A stretch of 64,000 nt of DNA from Tindallia magadiensis (GTDB lineage: Bacteria; Bacillota; Clostridia; Peptostreptococcales; Tindalliaceae): NCBI RefSeq assembly GCF_900113635.1, contig NZ_FOQA01000001.1, positions 496,001-560,000 of the forward strand, in the 5' to 3' direction. The position numbers were made by a program, and so were the translations under genes. Of this stretch, positions 51,235 through 59,634 are shown in pieces. Position 1 is the stretch's first letter, and the number at the start of each line of letters is the position of its first letter. The notes below the pieces were generated by a model. The model was given only the letters and a program-made list of their open reading frames with translations. It did no database searches and was not told the DNA's origin.

Positions 51235-51755
51235 CTTTGCTAACTATTTTGATATTTTCCGGAGTTTTCTAGTTAAAAATATAACAACTTGAACACTTAT
51301 AAAAAGATGGCTGTGAACAAGGTTTATTTTTCTTAAAACCTTGTAAAATCAATGTTTTCATCTGTATTTATTCAGACAGTTTCTTAAACAATTAATCCTC
51401 AATTCTGCTCAAATGCTCAAAATAATTTTGTTGAAAAGAAGTTCAGCAGATGGTAGAATATACAAGTGTGTAAATTCCATACGGCTACACCCTTTGAAAA
51501 ACCTAAGTTTCCCAAACCAAAAGAAGATTCGTCTCTGTTCTAGCAAAGGATATTGCAGAAACTCTCTCTTTGTATATTTAATAACAAAATATCTTGTTAT
51601 TTTTCTAGACAGGGGCCCAAAGGCAGTGGTATATGAAATTTACTCAAGTAGCAGCTTGAATTCTTTACCATGATACGAAACAACCTCGATCTATGGTGGT
51701 TATCGTAAAATGGTGCGGTATTCAGGTAAACAATAATAGAAAAAGAGGTGGAAAA
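51235..51755 (+). other. 521-base gap with a long folded leader of the Dcu carrier gene
   Basis: A hairpin ACAAGGTTT/AAACCTTGT (51317-51344) follows bioB. A good promoter lies at 51431-51459, so transcription should start near 51466 and leave a leader of about 290 bases. In it are an AT-rich terminator-like hairpin AATAACA/TGTTATT followed by TTTT (51580-51604), and a composite hairpin GTGGTA/TACCAT with inner CAAG/CTTG (51626-51671). I see no convincing gene; an 86-codon frame here lacks protein character. No known riboswitch class is recognised. Confidence 0.55.
51431..51459 (+). promoter_or_regulatory. Promoter of the Dcu carrier gene
   Basis: TTGAAA, exactly 17 bases, TAGAAT, about 300 bases before the start codon. 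Confidence 0.6.
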
Positions 51756-53054
51756 ATGTATTTACAATTTGCAATCGTACTTTTAGCTATTTTTATTGGT
51801 GCTCGTATTGGAGGCGTAGCGCTAGGTGCTATGGGAGGATTAGGCCTTGCTGTTTTGTCCTTTGTTTTTAACATGCAGCCAACTTCAGCTCCTATCGCTG
51901 TTATGTTGATGATCTTTGCAGTGGTTACGGCAGCGGCTACCCTGGAAGCAACTGGTGGTATGAGCTACTTAGTTAAGGTGGCCGAAAAAATTCTTAGAAA
52001 GAACCCAGGCGCTATTACTTATATGGCTCCCATTGTTACATATGTTTTCACTGTTTTCGCAGGAACAGGACATGTGGCTTACTCCGTTCTTCCAGTGATA
52101 GCAGAAGTATCCAGAGAACAAAAGGTTCGTCCAGAAAGACCGCTCTCTATAGCCGTTATTGCCTCACAGCAAGCCATTGTAGCCAGCCCTATTTCCGCTG
52201 CCACAGTCGCTTTACTGGGCATCCTATCACCTTATGATATTACCTTAAATCAAATTTTAATGGTCACTATCCCAGCAACTTTTGCCGGTATCATGATTTC
52301 TGCATTTTTAATCAGAAATAAAGGTGCAGAGCTAGAAGATGATCCAGAATATCAAAAAAGGTTAGCAAAAGGTCTTGAAGCTCAGAGCAAGAATGAAGAA
52401 GTTGTCATTACTTCTAAAGCAAAAATTTCCGTTCTGTTGTTTTTACTAGGAACTATCAGTATTGTTTTCTTCGGAAGTTTTGACCAACTGCGTCCTGTTT
52501 TTGAAGACGGAAGTGTTATGGGAATGGCTACTATTATTCAAGTAATTATGTTAAGTGTCGCTGCACTAAATATCTTAGTCTGTAAAGCCGATGTGGAAAA
52601 GGTTGCTTCCGGCGGTGTGTTTAAGGCAGGTTCTGTGGCTATTGTTGCCATATTCGGTATCGCATGGCTAGGAGATTCTTTCTTTAGTGCTCATATAGAT
52701 ACCATTCAACCATCTATTGAAGGTATGGTAGAGTCTGCTCCATGGGTGTTTGCCTTTGCCTTGTTTATCATGTCAATCCTATTAAACAGCCAGGCCGCTA
52801 CCACAGCCGCACTAATGCCTGTAGGCCTTGCAATAGGCATTAGCCCTATGCTCTTAATTGCAATGTTTCCAGCTGTAAACGGATATTTCTTTTTACCAAA
52901 CTATGGTCCCATTATAGCCGCTATCGGATTTGATCGGACAGGGACTACAAAAATTGGTAAGTATATCTTTAACCATAGTTTTATGATTCCTGGTTTATTA
53001 GCTACCGTTGCTTCGTTAGTCATAGGATTTATTTTATCAGGAATATTGTTATAA
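51756..53054 (+). CDS. Anaerobic C4-dicarboxylate carrier (DcuA/DcuB family)
   Basis: A 432-residue membrane carrier for fumarate, succinate, malate or aspartate. Marks are IGARIGGVALGAMGGLGLAV, TYVFTVFAGTGHVAYSVLPV, IAVIASQQAIVASPISAATVA and FLPNYGPIIAAIGFDRTGTT. Length is close to DcuA/DcuB (433-446). ATG at 51756 is set by AGAGGTGG upstream. In anaerobes it often exchanges fumarate for succinate or supplies aspartate. The flavin reductase at 59635-61410 could use such a substrate, but the link is inference. Confidence 0.92.
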   Translation: MYLQFAIVLLAIFIGARIGGVALGAMGGLGLAVLSFVFNMQPTSAPIAVMLMIFAVVTAAATLEATGGMSYLVKVAEKILRKNPGAITYMAPIVTYVFTVFAGTGHVAYSVLPVIAEVSREQKVRPERPLSIAVIASQQAIVASPISAATVALLGILSPYDITLNQILMVTIPATFAGIMISAFLIRNKGAELEDDPEYQKRLAKGLEAQSKNEEVVITSKAKISVLLFLLGTISIVFFGSFDQLRPVFEDGSVMGMATIIQVIMLSVAALNILVCKADVEKVASGGVFKAGSVAIVAIFGIAWLGDSFFSAHIDTIQPSIEGMVESAPWVFAFALFIMSILLNSQAATTAALMPVGLAIGISPMLLIAMFPAVNGYFFLPNYGPIIAAIGFDRTGTTKIGKYIFNHSFMIPGLLATVASLVIGFILSGILL

Positions 53055-53061
53055 CTAATTC

Positions 53062-53097
53062 AGCCCCGCGATGCTCCAAAGCATCACGGGGCTTTAA
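53062..53097 (+). terminator. Terminator-like hairpin after the Dcu carrier gene
   Basis: A 14-bp GC-rich stem with one C-A mismatch (AGCCCCGCGATGCT and AGCATCACGGGGCT) and a 4-nt loop; the T tail is short (CTTTAAAT). Confidence 0.7.
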
Positions 53098-53104
53098 ATA
53101 AGGC

Positions 53105-53974
53105 TTAATCAAAGAAAGAAAGTTGTCTATGCTGTTCAGGAAAAAGAGTGCAAAAGCGAAAAACATCTTTTTCGCCATACATAATATCATTTTCTTTGCA
53201 AAATTTTTTTACAATCCTAGTTATTTTTTGATTGTTTGGACTTTTAATACCATAAGAGGAACCATATTTTCTCATATACTCCTTCTTTAATCCAGGAAAA
53301 TGCGCTTCTAGATTTTCGAAATAATACTCCCTATTCCCATATCGTAATGTCATTCCTATTCCAAAGGTCAGTAATCCTGTTACCTTTGCTTGTTTACAAT
53401 AATCTAAAATCCCTAGTATATTTTCTTCATTGTCATTAATAAATGGTAATATTGGCGTTAACCAAACAATCGTTGGTATACCAGCTTGATGCATTTCCCA
53501 CAATACCTCAAAGCGCCTTTTTGTTGTGCACACATTAGGCTCTATTACTTTACAGATCTTTTCATCAAAAGTTGTTAATGTCATTTGAACCACCGCTTTG
53601 GATTGTTGATTTATTCTTTTCAATACATCTATGTCTCGTAAAACCAAATCAGATTTTGTTAGTAAAGCAATGCCAAACCCATGCTTCTCTATTATTTCAA
53701 GACATTTTCTTGTATGTTGTATTTCTTTTTCTAAGGGAATATATGGATCCGTCATGGCACCAGTCGTTATCATGCATTTTTTTCGCTTCTTAGATAATGT
53801 TTTATCCAGCAACTCCAGCGCATTTGCTTTCACTTCTATATTTTCAAAAGTATAGGTCATTCCGTAAACTTCACTTCGAGAGTCACAGTATATACAACCG
53901 TGGGTACAACCGCGATAAATGTTCATATTGTTTTTTGCCGAAAGAATCGATTTATATTCTTTATACTCTACCAT
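53105..53974 (-). CDS. Radical SAM protein of the SPL/Rv2578c-PA0069 type
   Basis: A 289-residue radical SAM enzyme of unknown reaction. Cys23, Cys27 and Cys30 form the [4Fe-4S] site in YRGCTHGCIYCDSR. The segments TTGAMTDPYIPLEKE, GIALLTKSDLVLRD and VWLTPILPFINDN fit the group that resembles spore photoproduct lyase but is of unknown function. The ATG at 53974 is preferred; a TTG nine codons earlier has no ribosome site, but neither start has a strong one. Transcribed alone, with an inverted repeat (54094-54117) upstream. Confidence 0.85.
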   Translation of the reverse strand: MVEYKEYKSILSAKNNMNIYRGCTHGCIYCDSRSEVYGMTYTFENIEVKANALELLDKTLSKKRKKCMITTGAMTDPYIPLEKEIQHTRKCLEIIEKHGFGIALLTKSDLVLRDIDVLKRINQQSKAVVQMTLTTFDEKICKVIEPNVCTTKRRFEVLWEMHQAGIPTIVWLTPILPFINDNEENILGILDYCKQAKVTGLLTFGIGMTLRYGNREYYFENLEAHFPGLKKEYMRKYGSSYGIKSPNNQKITRIVKKFCKENDIMYGEKDVFRFCTLFPEQHRQLSFFD

Positions 53975-54093
53975 AGCGCCACACCAATCTTTCTTTTTCA
54001 AATATGTTTTGCTTAGACCCCTAAGACTATCAACTCTGGAATTAATATTCCGCCAAAAGCTAAATATCCTTCTGTTTATAGTATAGGTTACTT

Positions 54094-54117
54094 AATATGA
54101 CAATAGTATGTCATATT
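54094..54117 (-). repeat. Inverted repeat upstream of the radical SAM gene
   Basis: AATATGACA (54094-54102) and TGTCATATT (54109-54117) form a perfect 9-bp inverted repeat with a 6-base spacer. No T tail is present, so it looks more like an operator than a terminator of the chrA gene. It lies about 120 bases before the radical SAM start. Confidence 0.45.
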
Positions 54118-54181
54118 CGTATCGTTAGTGAATTTTTTCTGTTTTTAAGTATCTAATGAATGGTGTATCGTCTCTGTTTTA

Positions 54182-55366
54182 TTATGATATGAAAAATCCA
54201 GCAAGTAAAACGGTTACTACTACCAGTGGTGCTGGAACTTTTTTTGATAATAACAGCACTACCGTAAGCAACACCACTATCATATTATCCATTTCAAAAC
54301 CACTGCTCTGCATTAAAATGACAGCCGCTACCGTAATTAATCCTCCTGCAACAGCGGTAATGCCTTTTAACGAAACTTTTATTCCTTTGATCTTTTTTAA
54401 GTTTTCCCATATTGGATAAATAAAGTAGATCAAAAGCACTCCTGGTAAAAATATTGCAATCCCACCTACAATGGCACCTAAAATCTGAGTCAGAACACTG
54501 CCTCCACGAGCTGCCATTCCACCTGCATATGCACTAAAACTAAACATTGGTCCTGGTAAGCCCTGCACAAGCCCAAATCCCGTTAAAAATTCTTGGCTTG
54601 TCATATACTGCTTCACTTCTACCAACTCACTATACATAAGCGGTATTACTACTTGACCACCACCAATAACCAAGTACCCATACCGATAAAAGCTTTCAAA
54701 CAAATGAAGAGTCCGATTGTCCCATATGAAAGTTGCTATGATGCCACCTACTGCAAAAATACTAAAAATAATCAAATAAATCCAAGGTGGGTTTAAGGTT
54801 GTACGATTCCATAAATCTTTCTCTTTCGAAGTAATAACGCTCACCACGCCACCAGCAATTAAGACCAATGGAAAAATCCAAGCTTCTCTTATGAAGTAAG
54901 TTGTGATTGCACCAAAAAGTAACAAGGCCAACGTTACCTTATCCTTTACCACTTTTCTTCCAATACGATATGCAGCAACAATAATGAAACCTACTGCCAT
55001 TGGGCTAATGTACCGAAGCCCTTCCTGCGATATATTAATGTTATCTAAAAATTGACTCAGAAAGGATAGTAACATCATCACCATAACCATTGGCAAGGCC
55101 CATACCAGCATCGTTAAAAAGGCCAGCAGTGGCCCTCCCATTTTATGTCCCATAGCCACAATGGTTTGAGTACTGCTTGGGCCGGGCAAAATACCCGTTA
55201 AAGCCATCAGTTCAACCAATTCTTCTTCTGTTATATATTTCTTCTTAATAATCATTTGCTCTGTAAAGACTCCATAATGAGCTTCTGGTCCCCCATAAGC
55301 TCCCAAAGAGCAGATAAAAACATCTTTTAAAAATTTTTGCCAATGTACCTTGTTTTGATTTTCCAA
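54182..55366 (-). CDS. chrA: Chromate transporter (ChrA/CHR family), two-domain form
   Basis: A 394-residue membrane protein with two homologous CHR halves. The first half has the signature SLGAYGGPEAHYGVF and LMALTGILPGPSSTQT; the second GYLVIGGGQVVIPLMYSEL and LTGFGLVQGLPGPMFSFSAYAGG. The family exports chromate, but many members have no link to chromate. The start is TTG with AAGGAG upstream. The regulator and sulfate link known for some chr genes are not seen here. Confidence 0.9.
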   Translation of the reverse strand: MENQNKVHWQKFLKDVFICSLGAYGGPEAHYGVFTEQMIIKKKYITEEELVELMALTGILPGPSSTQTIVAMGHKMGGPLLAFLTMLVWALPMVMVMMLLSFLSQFLDNINISQEGLRYISPMAVGFIIVAAYRIGRKVVKDKVTLALLLFGAITTYFIREAWIFPLVLIAGGVVSVITSKEKDLWNRTTLNPPWIYLIIFSIFAVGGIIATFIWDNRTLHLFESFYRYGYLVIGGGQVVIPLMYSELVEVKQYMTSQEFLTGFGLVQGLPGPMFSFSAYAGGMAARGGSVLTQILGAIVGGIAIFLPGVLLIYFIYPIWENLKKIKGIKVSLKGITAVAGGLITVAAVILMQSSGFEMDNMIVVLLTVVLLLSKKVPAPLVVVTVLLAGFFIS

Positions 55367-55425
55367 AGATTCTACTCCTTTCAGAATAAAATAGTTTTAT
55401 CATGTCTATCCTTATCCTAAAGAAA

Positions 55426-56736
55426 TCAATTCTTAAATTTCATCGTAACGTATCGCCTATGAGAAATCACTAAAAACATAGTGACACTTAATTCAGTCAT
55501 AACAAAAGATACCCAAACTCCATAAATTCCAAAACGAAAACTTAGTAATACTACGGCTGGAATCAAAATCAAACTGCTTCTTAGCATTGAAATTAAAAGT
55601 GCTTTATCCGTATTTGACGTTGCACTAAAAAATGAGATTAAAACAATGTTTATTCCAGCAAAAACGAACCCAGTAAAATATATGATTAATCCTGTTTCAG
55701 CTATTGTTGCAAGAACTTCATTCCCTTGTCCATTGAAAACTGAAATGATATTGGTCGAATACATAAAAATGATAAAATACATCGCTATTGCTAGTAAAAA
55801 CGCTGTAAATAAGCTATATTTTAGTATCGTTCTCAATCCATGCCTATCAGATTTACCATAGTAATTGCTCACCAAAGGCTGTATACCCTGTGCTAGTCCT
55901 GTAAAGAGAGCTATCGCAACAATGGCCACATTAGCAATAATTCCATAGGCAGCCACTCCAATATTTCCTGCTATTTTTAGTATGACCAAGTTGAAAGTAA
56001 ATAATGTTATAGCAGATGCAAGTTCTGTGACACATGCTGGTAATCCAAGGACCATTATTCTTACTAATTTCTTTACTTCTAGTTTGCATTTATTCAATCT
56101 GAAACTTCTATGATTATCTTTCAAATAAATTGTTAGTACCGACAAACTAATAAGCGCCGATAATCCTGTCCCAAGAGCAGCTCCAAAAATCCCCATCGAT
56201 AAAGGAAACATTAATAAGTAGTCCAATATGATATTTGAACAACTACTTACAATCATGGCTATCATGGCTAATCTGGGAGCATTATCATTCCTAGCAAATG
56301 CCAGAGCAATATTGTTTAGAATAAAAAATGGCGAAAACACTAATATAGTAGATACATAGGTTTTCGTTAAGCCTAAAACCTCTCCCTTTGCACCTAAAAA
56401 TAGTGAAAGCTGTGTTGTAAAAAAGAAACCTACCAATAGGAATACGGATGAAAAAAATGCTCCAATGAACAAGGCATCCTGAAAAGAAGTTTTTTCTGCC
56501 TCATTATCTTCTGATTTTTTAAGGGAAAAATCAATCGCTCCACCTATTCCAATCATAAGGCCTACTCCTTGTATCAAGGCAAAGATAACAATGGCAAAAT
56601 TCAGTGCTGTCAGACCAATATCACCCAGTGCTTTTGAAATAAAGTAAGTGTCTGCAAGTATGTAAATTGACACTCCCAGCATAGCTACCATATTGAGTGA
56701 TGCATACTTTACAAAATCAAATTTTATTTTGTTCAT
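55426..56736 (-). CDS. MATE family transporter with leader attenuator
   Basis: A 436-residue, 12-helix MATE transporter. Marks are FVKYASLNMVAMLGVSIYI, DTYFISKALGDIGLTALNFAI and GLAQGIQPLVSNYYGKSDRHG in the second half. It belongs to the MepA/DinF side of the family by appearance; the substrate is unknown. GGAGG is 5 bases before the ATG. A long terminator hairpin lies between promoter and ribosome site, so read-through may be regulated. chrA lies 59 bases downstream on the same strand and may be co-transcribed. Confidence 0.9.
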   Translation of the reverse strand: MNKIKFDFVKYASLNMVAMLGVSIYILADTYFISKALGDIGLTALNFAIVIFALIQGVGLMIGIGGAIDFSLKKSEDNEAEKTSFQDALFIGAFFSSVFLLVGFFFTTQLSLFLGAKGEVLGLTKTYVSTILVFSPFFILNNIALAFARNDNAPRLAMIAMIVSSCSNIILDYLLMFPLSMGIFGAALGTGLSALISLSVLTIYLKDNHRSFRLNKCKLEVKKLVRIMVLGLPACVTELASAITLFTFNLVILKIAGNIGVAAYGIIANVAIVAIALFTGLAQGIQPLVSNYYGKSDRHGLRTILKYSLFTAFLLAIAMYFIIFMYSTNIISVFNGQGNEVLATIAETGLIIYFTGFVFAGINIVLISFFSATSNTDKALLISMLRSSLILIPAVVLLSFRFGIYGVWVSFVMTELSVTMFLVISHRRYVTMKFKN

Positions 56737-56751
56737 GATTTCCTCCTAAAC

Positions 56752-56809
56752 AAAAAAAGTGCCAGAAGCACTTCTTCTACGACCTAACGAAGTACTTTCG
56801 GCACTTTTT
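56752..56809 (-). terminator. Terminator/attenuator hairpin in the MATE gene leader
   Basis: On the minus strand AAAAAGTGCC pairs with GGCACTTTTT, continued inward by GAAAGTACTTC with GAAGTGCTTCT (10 of 11 pairs), giving about 21 bp with a 14-nt loop and a T7 tail. It ends just before the MATE Shine-Dalgarno and lies downstream of a promoter at 56860-56888. It also ends any read-through from the response regulator gene. Confidence 0.85.
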
Positions 56810-56859
56810 ATTTTACGCTTACCCGGTGGCAAGCATATGTGCAAGCTATGTTTTCTATC

Positions 56860-56888
56860 ATTCTACATGGATTTTTCACCTCGGTCAA
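56860..56888 (-). promoter_or_regulatory. Promoter of the second MATE gene
   Basis: On the minus strand TTGACC, exactly 17 bases, TAGAAT. It places the start of transcription near 56853, about 117 bases before the MATE ATG and upstream of the long hairpin. Confidence 0.65.
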
Positions 56889-56977
56889 GATATATCTAAG
56901 TACCACCTACTTTCGAAAGTGTCATTACTGTCACCCATAACTTTTAAGGTCATTTACTCCTTTTTACTGGCATACCC

Positions 56978-57763
56978 TTAGAATAATTCCCAGTCTACCA
57001 AATTACATTTTTCCTTGCGATATTGAAGAGGCGTTAGTCCCACATTCTTTTTAAATGTCCTGCTAAAATAATGTTGACTTTTATATCCTATTTTCCTTGC
57101 AACATCGTACATTCTTACATTAGTCAAATCTTGTTCCAGCAGCTCCTTAGCGCTATTAACCCGTATTTTCGTTAAATATTCAGTAAAAGAATATCCTGAC
57201 TCTTCTTTCATCAGTTTAGACAGGTAGTCCTTATGGACATTTAAGATTTTAGCCGCTTTTTCTAAGGATAGATTAGGATCACTATAGTTTTCTTTGATAT
57301 ATTCCTTCCCTTTCAGTACTACTTGCGAACATCCACCACATGTTTCTTTTATTGGTTCGTTTCTTTGTATTTGCCTCTCAGGATAAATATCCGTTAATGC
57401 TATATTTGCTTTTTTTAATAGTTTGAAAAAATCACTTTGCGGTACTGGTTTCAATAGATAATCAAAAGCTTGAAGCTTAATAGCCTCATGAGCATACTCA
57501 AAATAATCATATCCTGTAATATATACGATAAGTGCGTTAGGGTTTTCTCTTTTAATGAGTTTCCCTAATTCAAGACCATTTAATCCTTCCATGTGAATAT
57601 CCAACAAATATAAATCCACCATCATACCTTGCTCATTTTCCACGCATTCTTCTCCGCTTTTTGCTTCAAAGGAACATTCGAAACATTTGCTCTTATCCAA
57701 AATCCACTTTTTCAAGCCTCTGCGAATTTTAGGTTCATCATCTACAATTGCAACTTTCCACAT
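56978..57763 (-). CDS. YesN/AraC-type response regulator
   Basis: A 261-residue response regulator. The receiver domain has the acidic pocket VDDE (8-10 region), the phospho-acceptor Asp55 in DLYLLDIHM, and the conserved Lys in FDYLLKPV. The C-terminal part (about 150-255) is an AraC HTH pair (LSLEKAAKILNVHKDYLSKLM and RMYDVARKIGYKSQHYFSRTF). It begins 18 bases after the sensor kinase gene and forms its partner. Probable target: the adjacent flavin reductase gene. Confidence 0.93.
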   Translation of the reverse strand: MWKVAIVDDEPKIRRGLKKWILDKSKCFECSFEAKSGEECVENEQGMMVDLYLLDIHMEGLNGLELGKLIKRENPNALIVYITGYDYFEYAHEAIKLQAFDYLLKPVPQSDFFKLLKKANIALTDIYPERQIQRNEPIKETCGGCSQVVLKGKEYIKENYSDPNLSLEKAAKILNVHKDYLSKLMKEESGYSFTEYLTKIRVNSAKELLEQDLTNVRMYDVARKIGYKSQHYFSRTFKKNVGLTPLQYRKEKCNLVDWELF

Positions 57764-57781
57764 GCGCTTACTCCCTTCCTA

Positions 57782-59515
57782 CTAGCCTTCCAAAATGGGA
57801 TGTTTCATAATCACCCTTGTTTTTTCTTCTACCCGCTCAAAGCTGACACCATAAGAATGTCCAAAGGTTAATTGTATTCGCTTATTGGTACTATACAGAC
57901 CAAATCCAACTTCCGCACCTGGCTTTGACTGCCTTTTAAGACATCTTTGAATTTCTTTGAGTTTAATGGGATCTATTGCATCTCCATCATCTTCTACCAC
58001 TATCATTAAATCCTTATCTGCTTTTTTTATACTAATTTGAATCAAAAAAGGTTTTTTGCTTTTTTTTCGAAACCCATGGATGATGGCGTTTTCTACCAAC
58101 GGTTGCAAAATTAATTTTAATACTGGGCATTGTAATAACGTCTCATCGTAGCAGACCATATATTCTAATTCTTCTTCATATCGAGCTTTTAACAATTGAA
58201 GATAACTTTCTATATGATCCATCTCTTTTTCTAATGTGATTCTTTCCGCTCCCTGACTCAGCCCGATTCGATAATAGGTGCTTAATGCCTCTAAAAGCTC
58301 AACCGATTGTTCCGTTTCCTCTTCCAACACAGACCATCGAATCGTATCAATAGTATTATAAAGAAAATGTGGTTGTACCTGAGCATGAAGAATTTGAAGT
58401 TCGGCTTCTCTTTTTTCTTTTTGTTCCTGCTCAAACAAAGCTTTTAAGTCTTTGATTTTTAGGATCATTTGATGAAACCTTTTTTCTAACTGTCCGATTT
58501 CATCTTCTCTTGTACTTTCATTAGGTAGATCTAAATTTCCAGTTTCAACAATCTCCATTTTTCGTTGCAAATCAACGATAGGTTCTGTAATAGTCTTTGA
58601 AAATCTTAGAGATATAAATAACTGCATTATAAGAACCGCAATCCCTAATAAAAAAACGGTATAAATTAAGGTATCCGTATCTTCCATCATCAGTGCTTTA
58701 GAATAGTCAATCCCTAAAGACCATCCATTGGTATAAGGAATAGCGGCATACACCACCATTCTTTCCTGACCGTATGGTGTCTTGATTTCCTGTATGCCAC
58801 TCTTGTTATTTGAAATGTTACCCTTCAACGTATCGACAGCTAAATGATCTGAGCTCTTTAGATTAAGTAGGTTCATCCAATCCTTATCCAGATCACCTCT
58901 AGTGGTAAATAAGTTAGAGGTCGAGTCAACTAACCAAGCTTTTCCATCATACATCCTAATGTCATGAGCAATTTTAGTGAAATTTTCCAAATAAATAGCT
59001 CCATTTATATAACCCATTAACTTTCCCTCAGCGCTATAGATCTTGTGTATGATAACAATGATAGGCTCTTCATTTGAGCGAGAAAGGATGGGATCGCTAA
59101 TGGCATAATCCTTTTGAGATTGCTGAATTTCATTAAAATAAGGCCTTTCAGAAATATCGATATACGTATCGTTTGTCACCCAGGCATGTCCTTCCAGGTC
59201 AACAATAGCAAAGGATTCATAGTCTTTTTTATGCAATCGATCCATTCTTCGCATAAAAGGTTTGTACGTCATTTTATCCATGGATGATAATGCTTCCGTT
59301 TCTGTTAATATCCTTAATTCGGCAACTCTTTTATTCACCCAGCCTCCCAACTCATCAGCTTTTACCGTAATAATCTGCTGATTCAGATCTTTTGTTAAGG
59401 GAATATTAGTATTCGCAATTTGTGATTGTATCAGAATAATGCCTATCAAAAATAGCAATGTTGTCACAACACCAAAAAACAATAAAATTTTTCCCCGCAA
59501 GGATTTTCTGAGCAT
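57782..59515 (-). CDS. YesM-type sensor histidine kinase with Cache domain
   Basis: A 577-residue membrane kinase. Helix 1 (about 10-30), an external double Cache sensor (about 35-275; FAIVDLEGHAWVTNDT and ERPYFNEIQQS), helix 2 (about 283-303), HAMP (about 304-358), a coiled coil, the phospho-acceptor His383 in QPHFLYNTIDT, and an ATPase domain with N-box LQPLVENAIIHGF and GFGLYSTNKRI. It is the LytS/YesM type that pairs with AraC-like regulators. Cache domains of this form often sense small organic acids; the ligand is not known. The gene follows the flavin reductase and its terminator. Confidence 0.93.
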   Translation of the reverse strand: MLRKSLRGKILLFFGVVTTLLFLIGIILIQSQIANTNIPLTKDLNQQIITVKADELGGWVNKRVAELRILTETEALSSMDKMTYKPFMRRMDRLHKKDYESFAIVDLEGHAWVTNDTYIDISERPYFNEIQQSQKDYAISDPILSRSNEEPIIVIIHKIYSAEGKLMGYINGAIYLENFTKIAHDIRMYDGKAWLVDSTSNLFTTRGDLDKDWMNLLNLKSSDHLAVDTLKGNISNNKSGIQEIKTPYGQERMVVYAAIPYTNGWSLGIDYSKALMMEDTDTLIYTVFLLGIAVLIMQLFISLRFSKTITEPIVDLQRKMEIVETGNLDLPNESTREDEIGQLEKRFHQMILKIKDLKALFEQEQKEKREAELQILHAQVQPHFLYNTIDTIRWSVLEEETEQSVELLEALSTYYRIGLSQGAERITLEKEMDHIESYLQLLKARYEEELEYMVCYDETLLQCPVLKLILQPLVENAIIHGFRKKSKKPFLIQISIKKADKDLMIVVEDDGDAIDPIKLKEIQRCLKRQSKPGAEVGFGLYSTNKRIQLTFGHSYGVSFERVEEKTRVIMKHPILEG

Positions 59516-59578
59516 TTATTTCACTACCTTTTTTAAGTACTTTTATAGCTTGCATTATCTTTTATCATTTCTTTATGT

Positions 59579-59613
59579 AAAAAACAGCACCCACTGTTAA
59601 AGCAGGTACTGCC
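59579..59613 (-). terminator. Intrinsic terminator of the flavin reductase gene
   Basis: On the minus strand CAGTACCTGCT pairs with AGTGGGTGCTG (with G-U pairs) around a 5-nt loop, followed by six T. Confidence 0.75.
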
Positions 59614-59634
59614 TTATTATACTATATTGTTAGC

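Noticed and set aside
51413-51673. An 86-codon plus-strand frame between bioB and the Dcu carrier gene
   Set aside because: No ribosome site, Ser/Lys-rich random-looking residues, and it overlaps the promoter and hairpins of the carrier leader.
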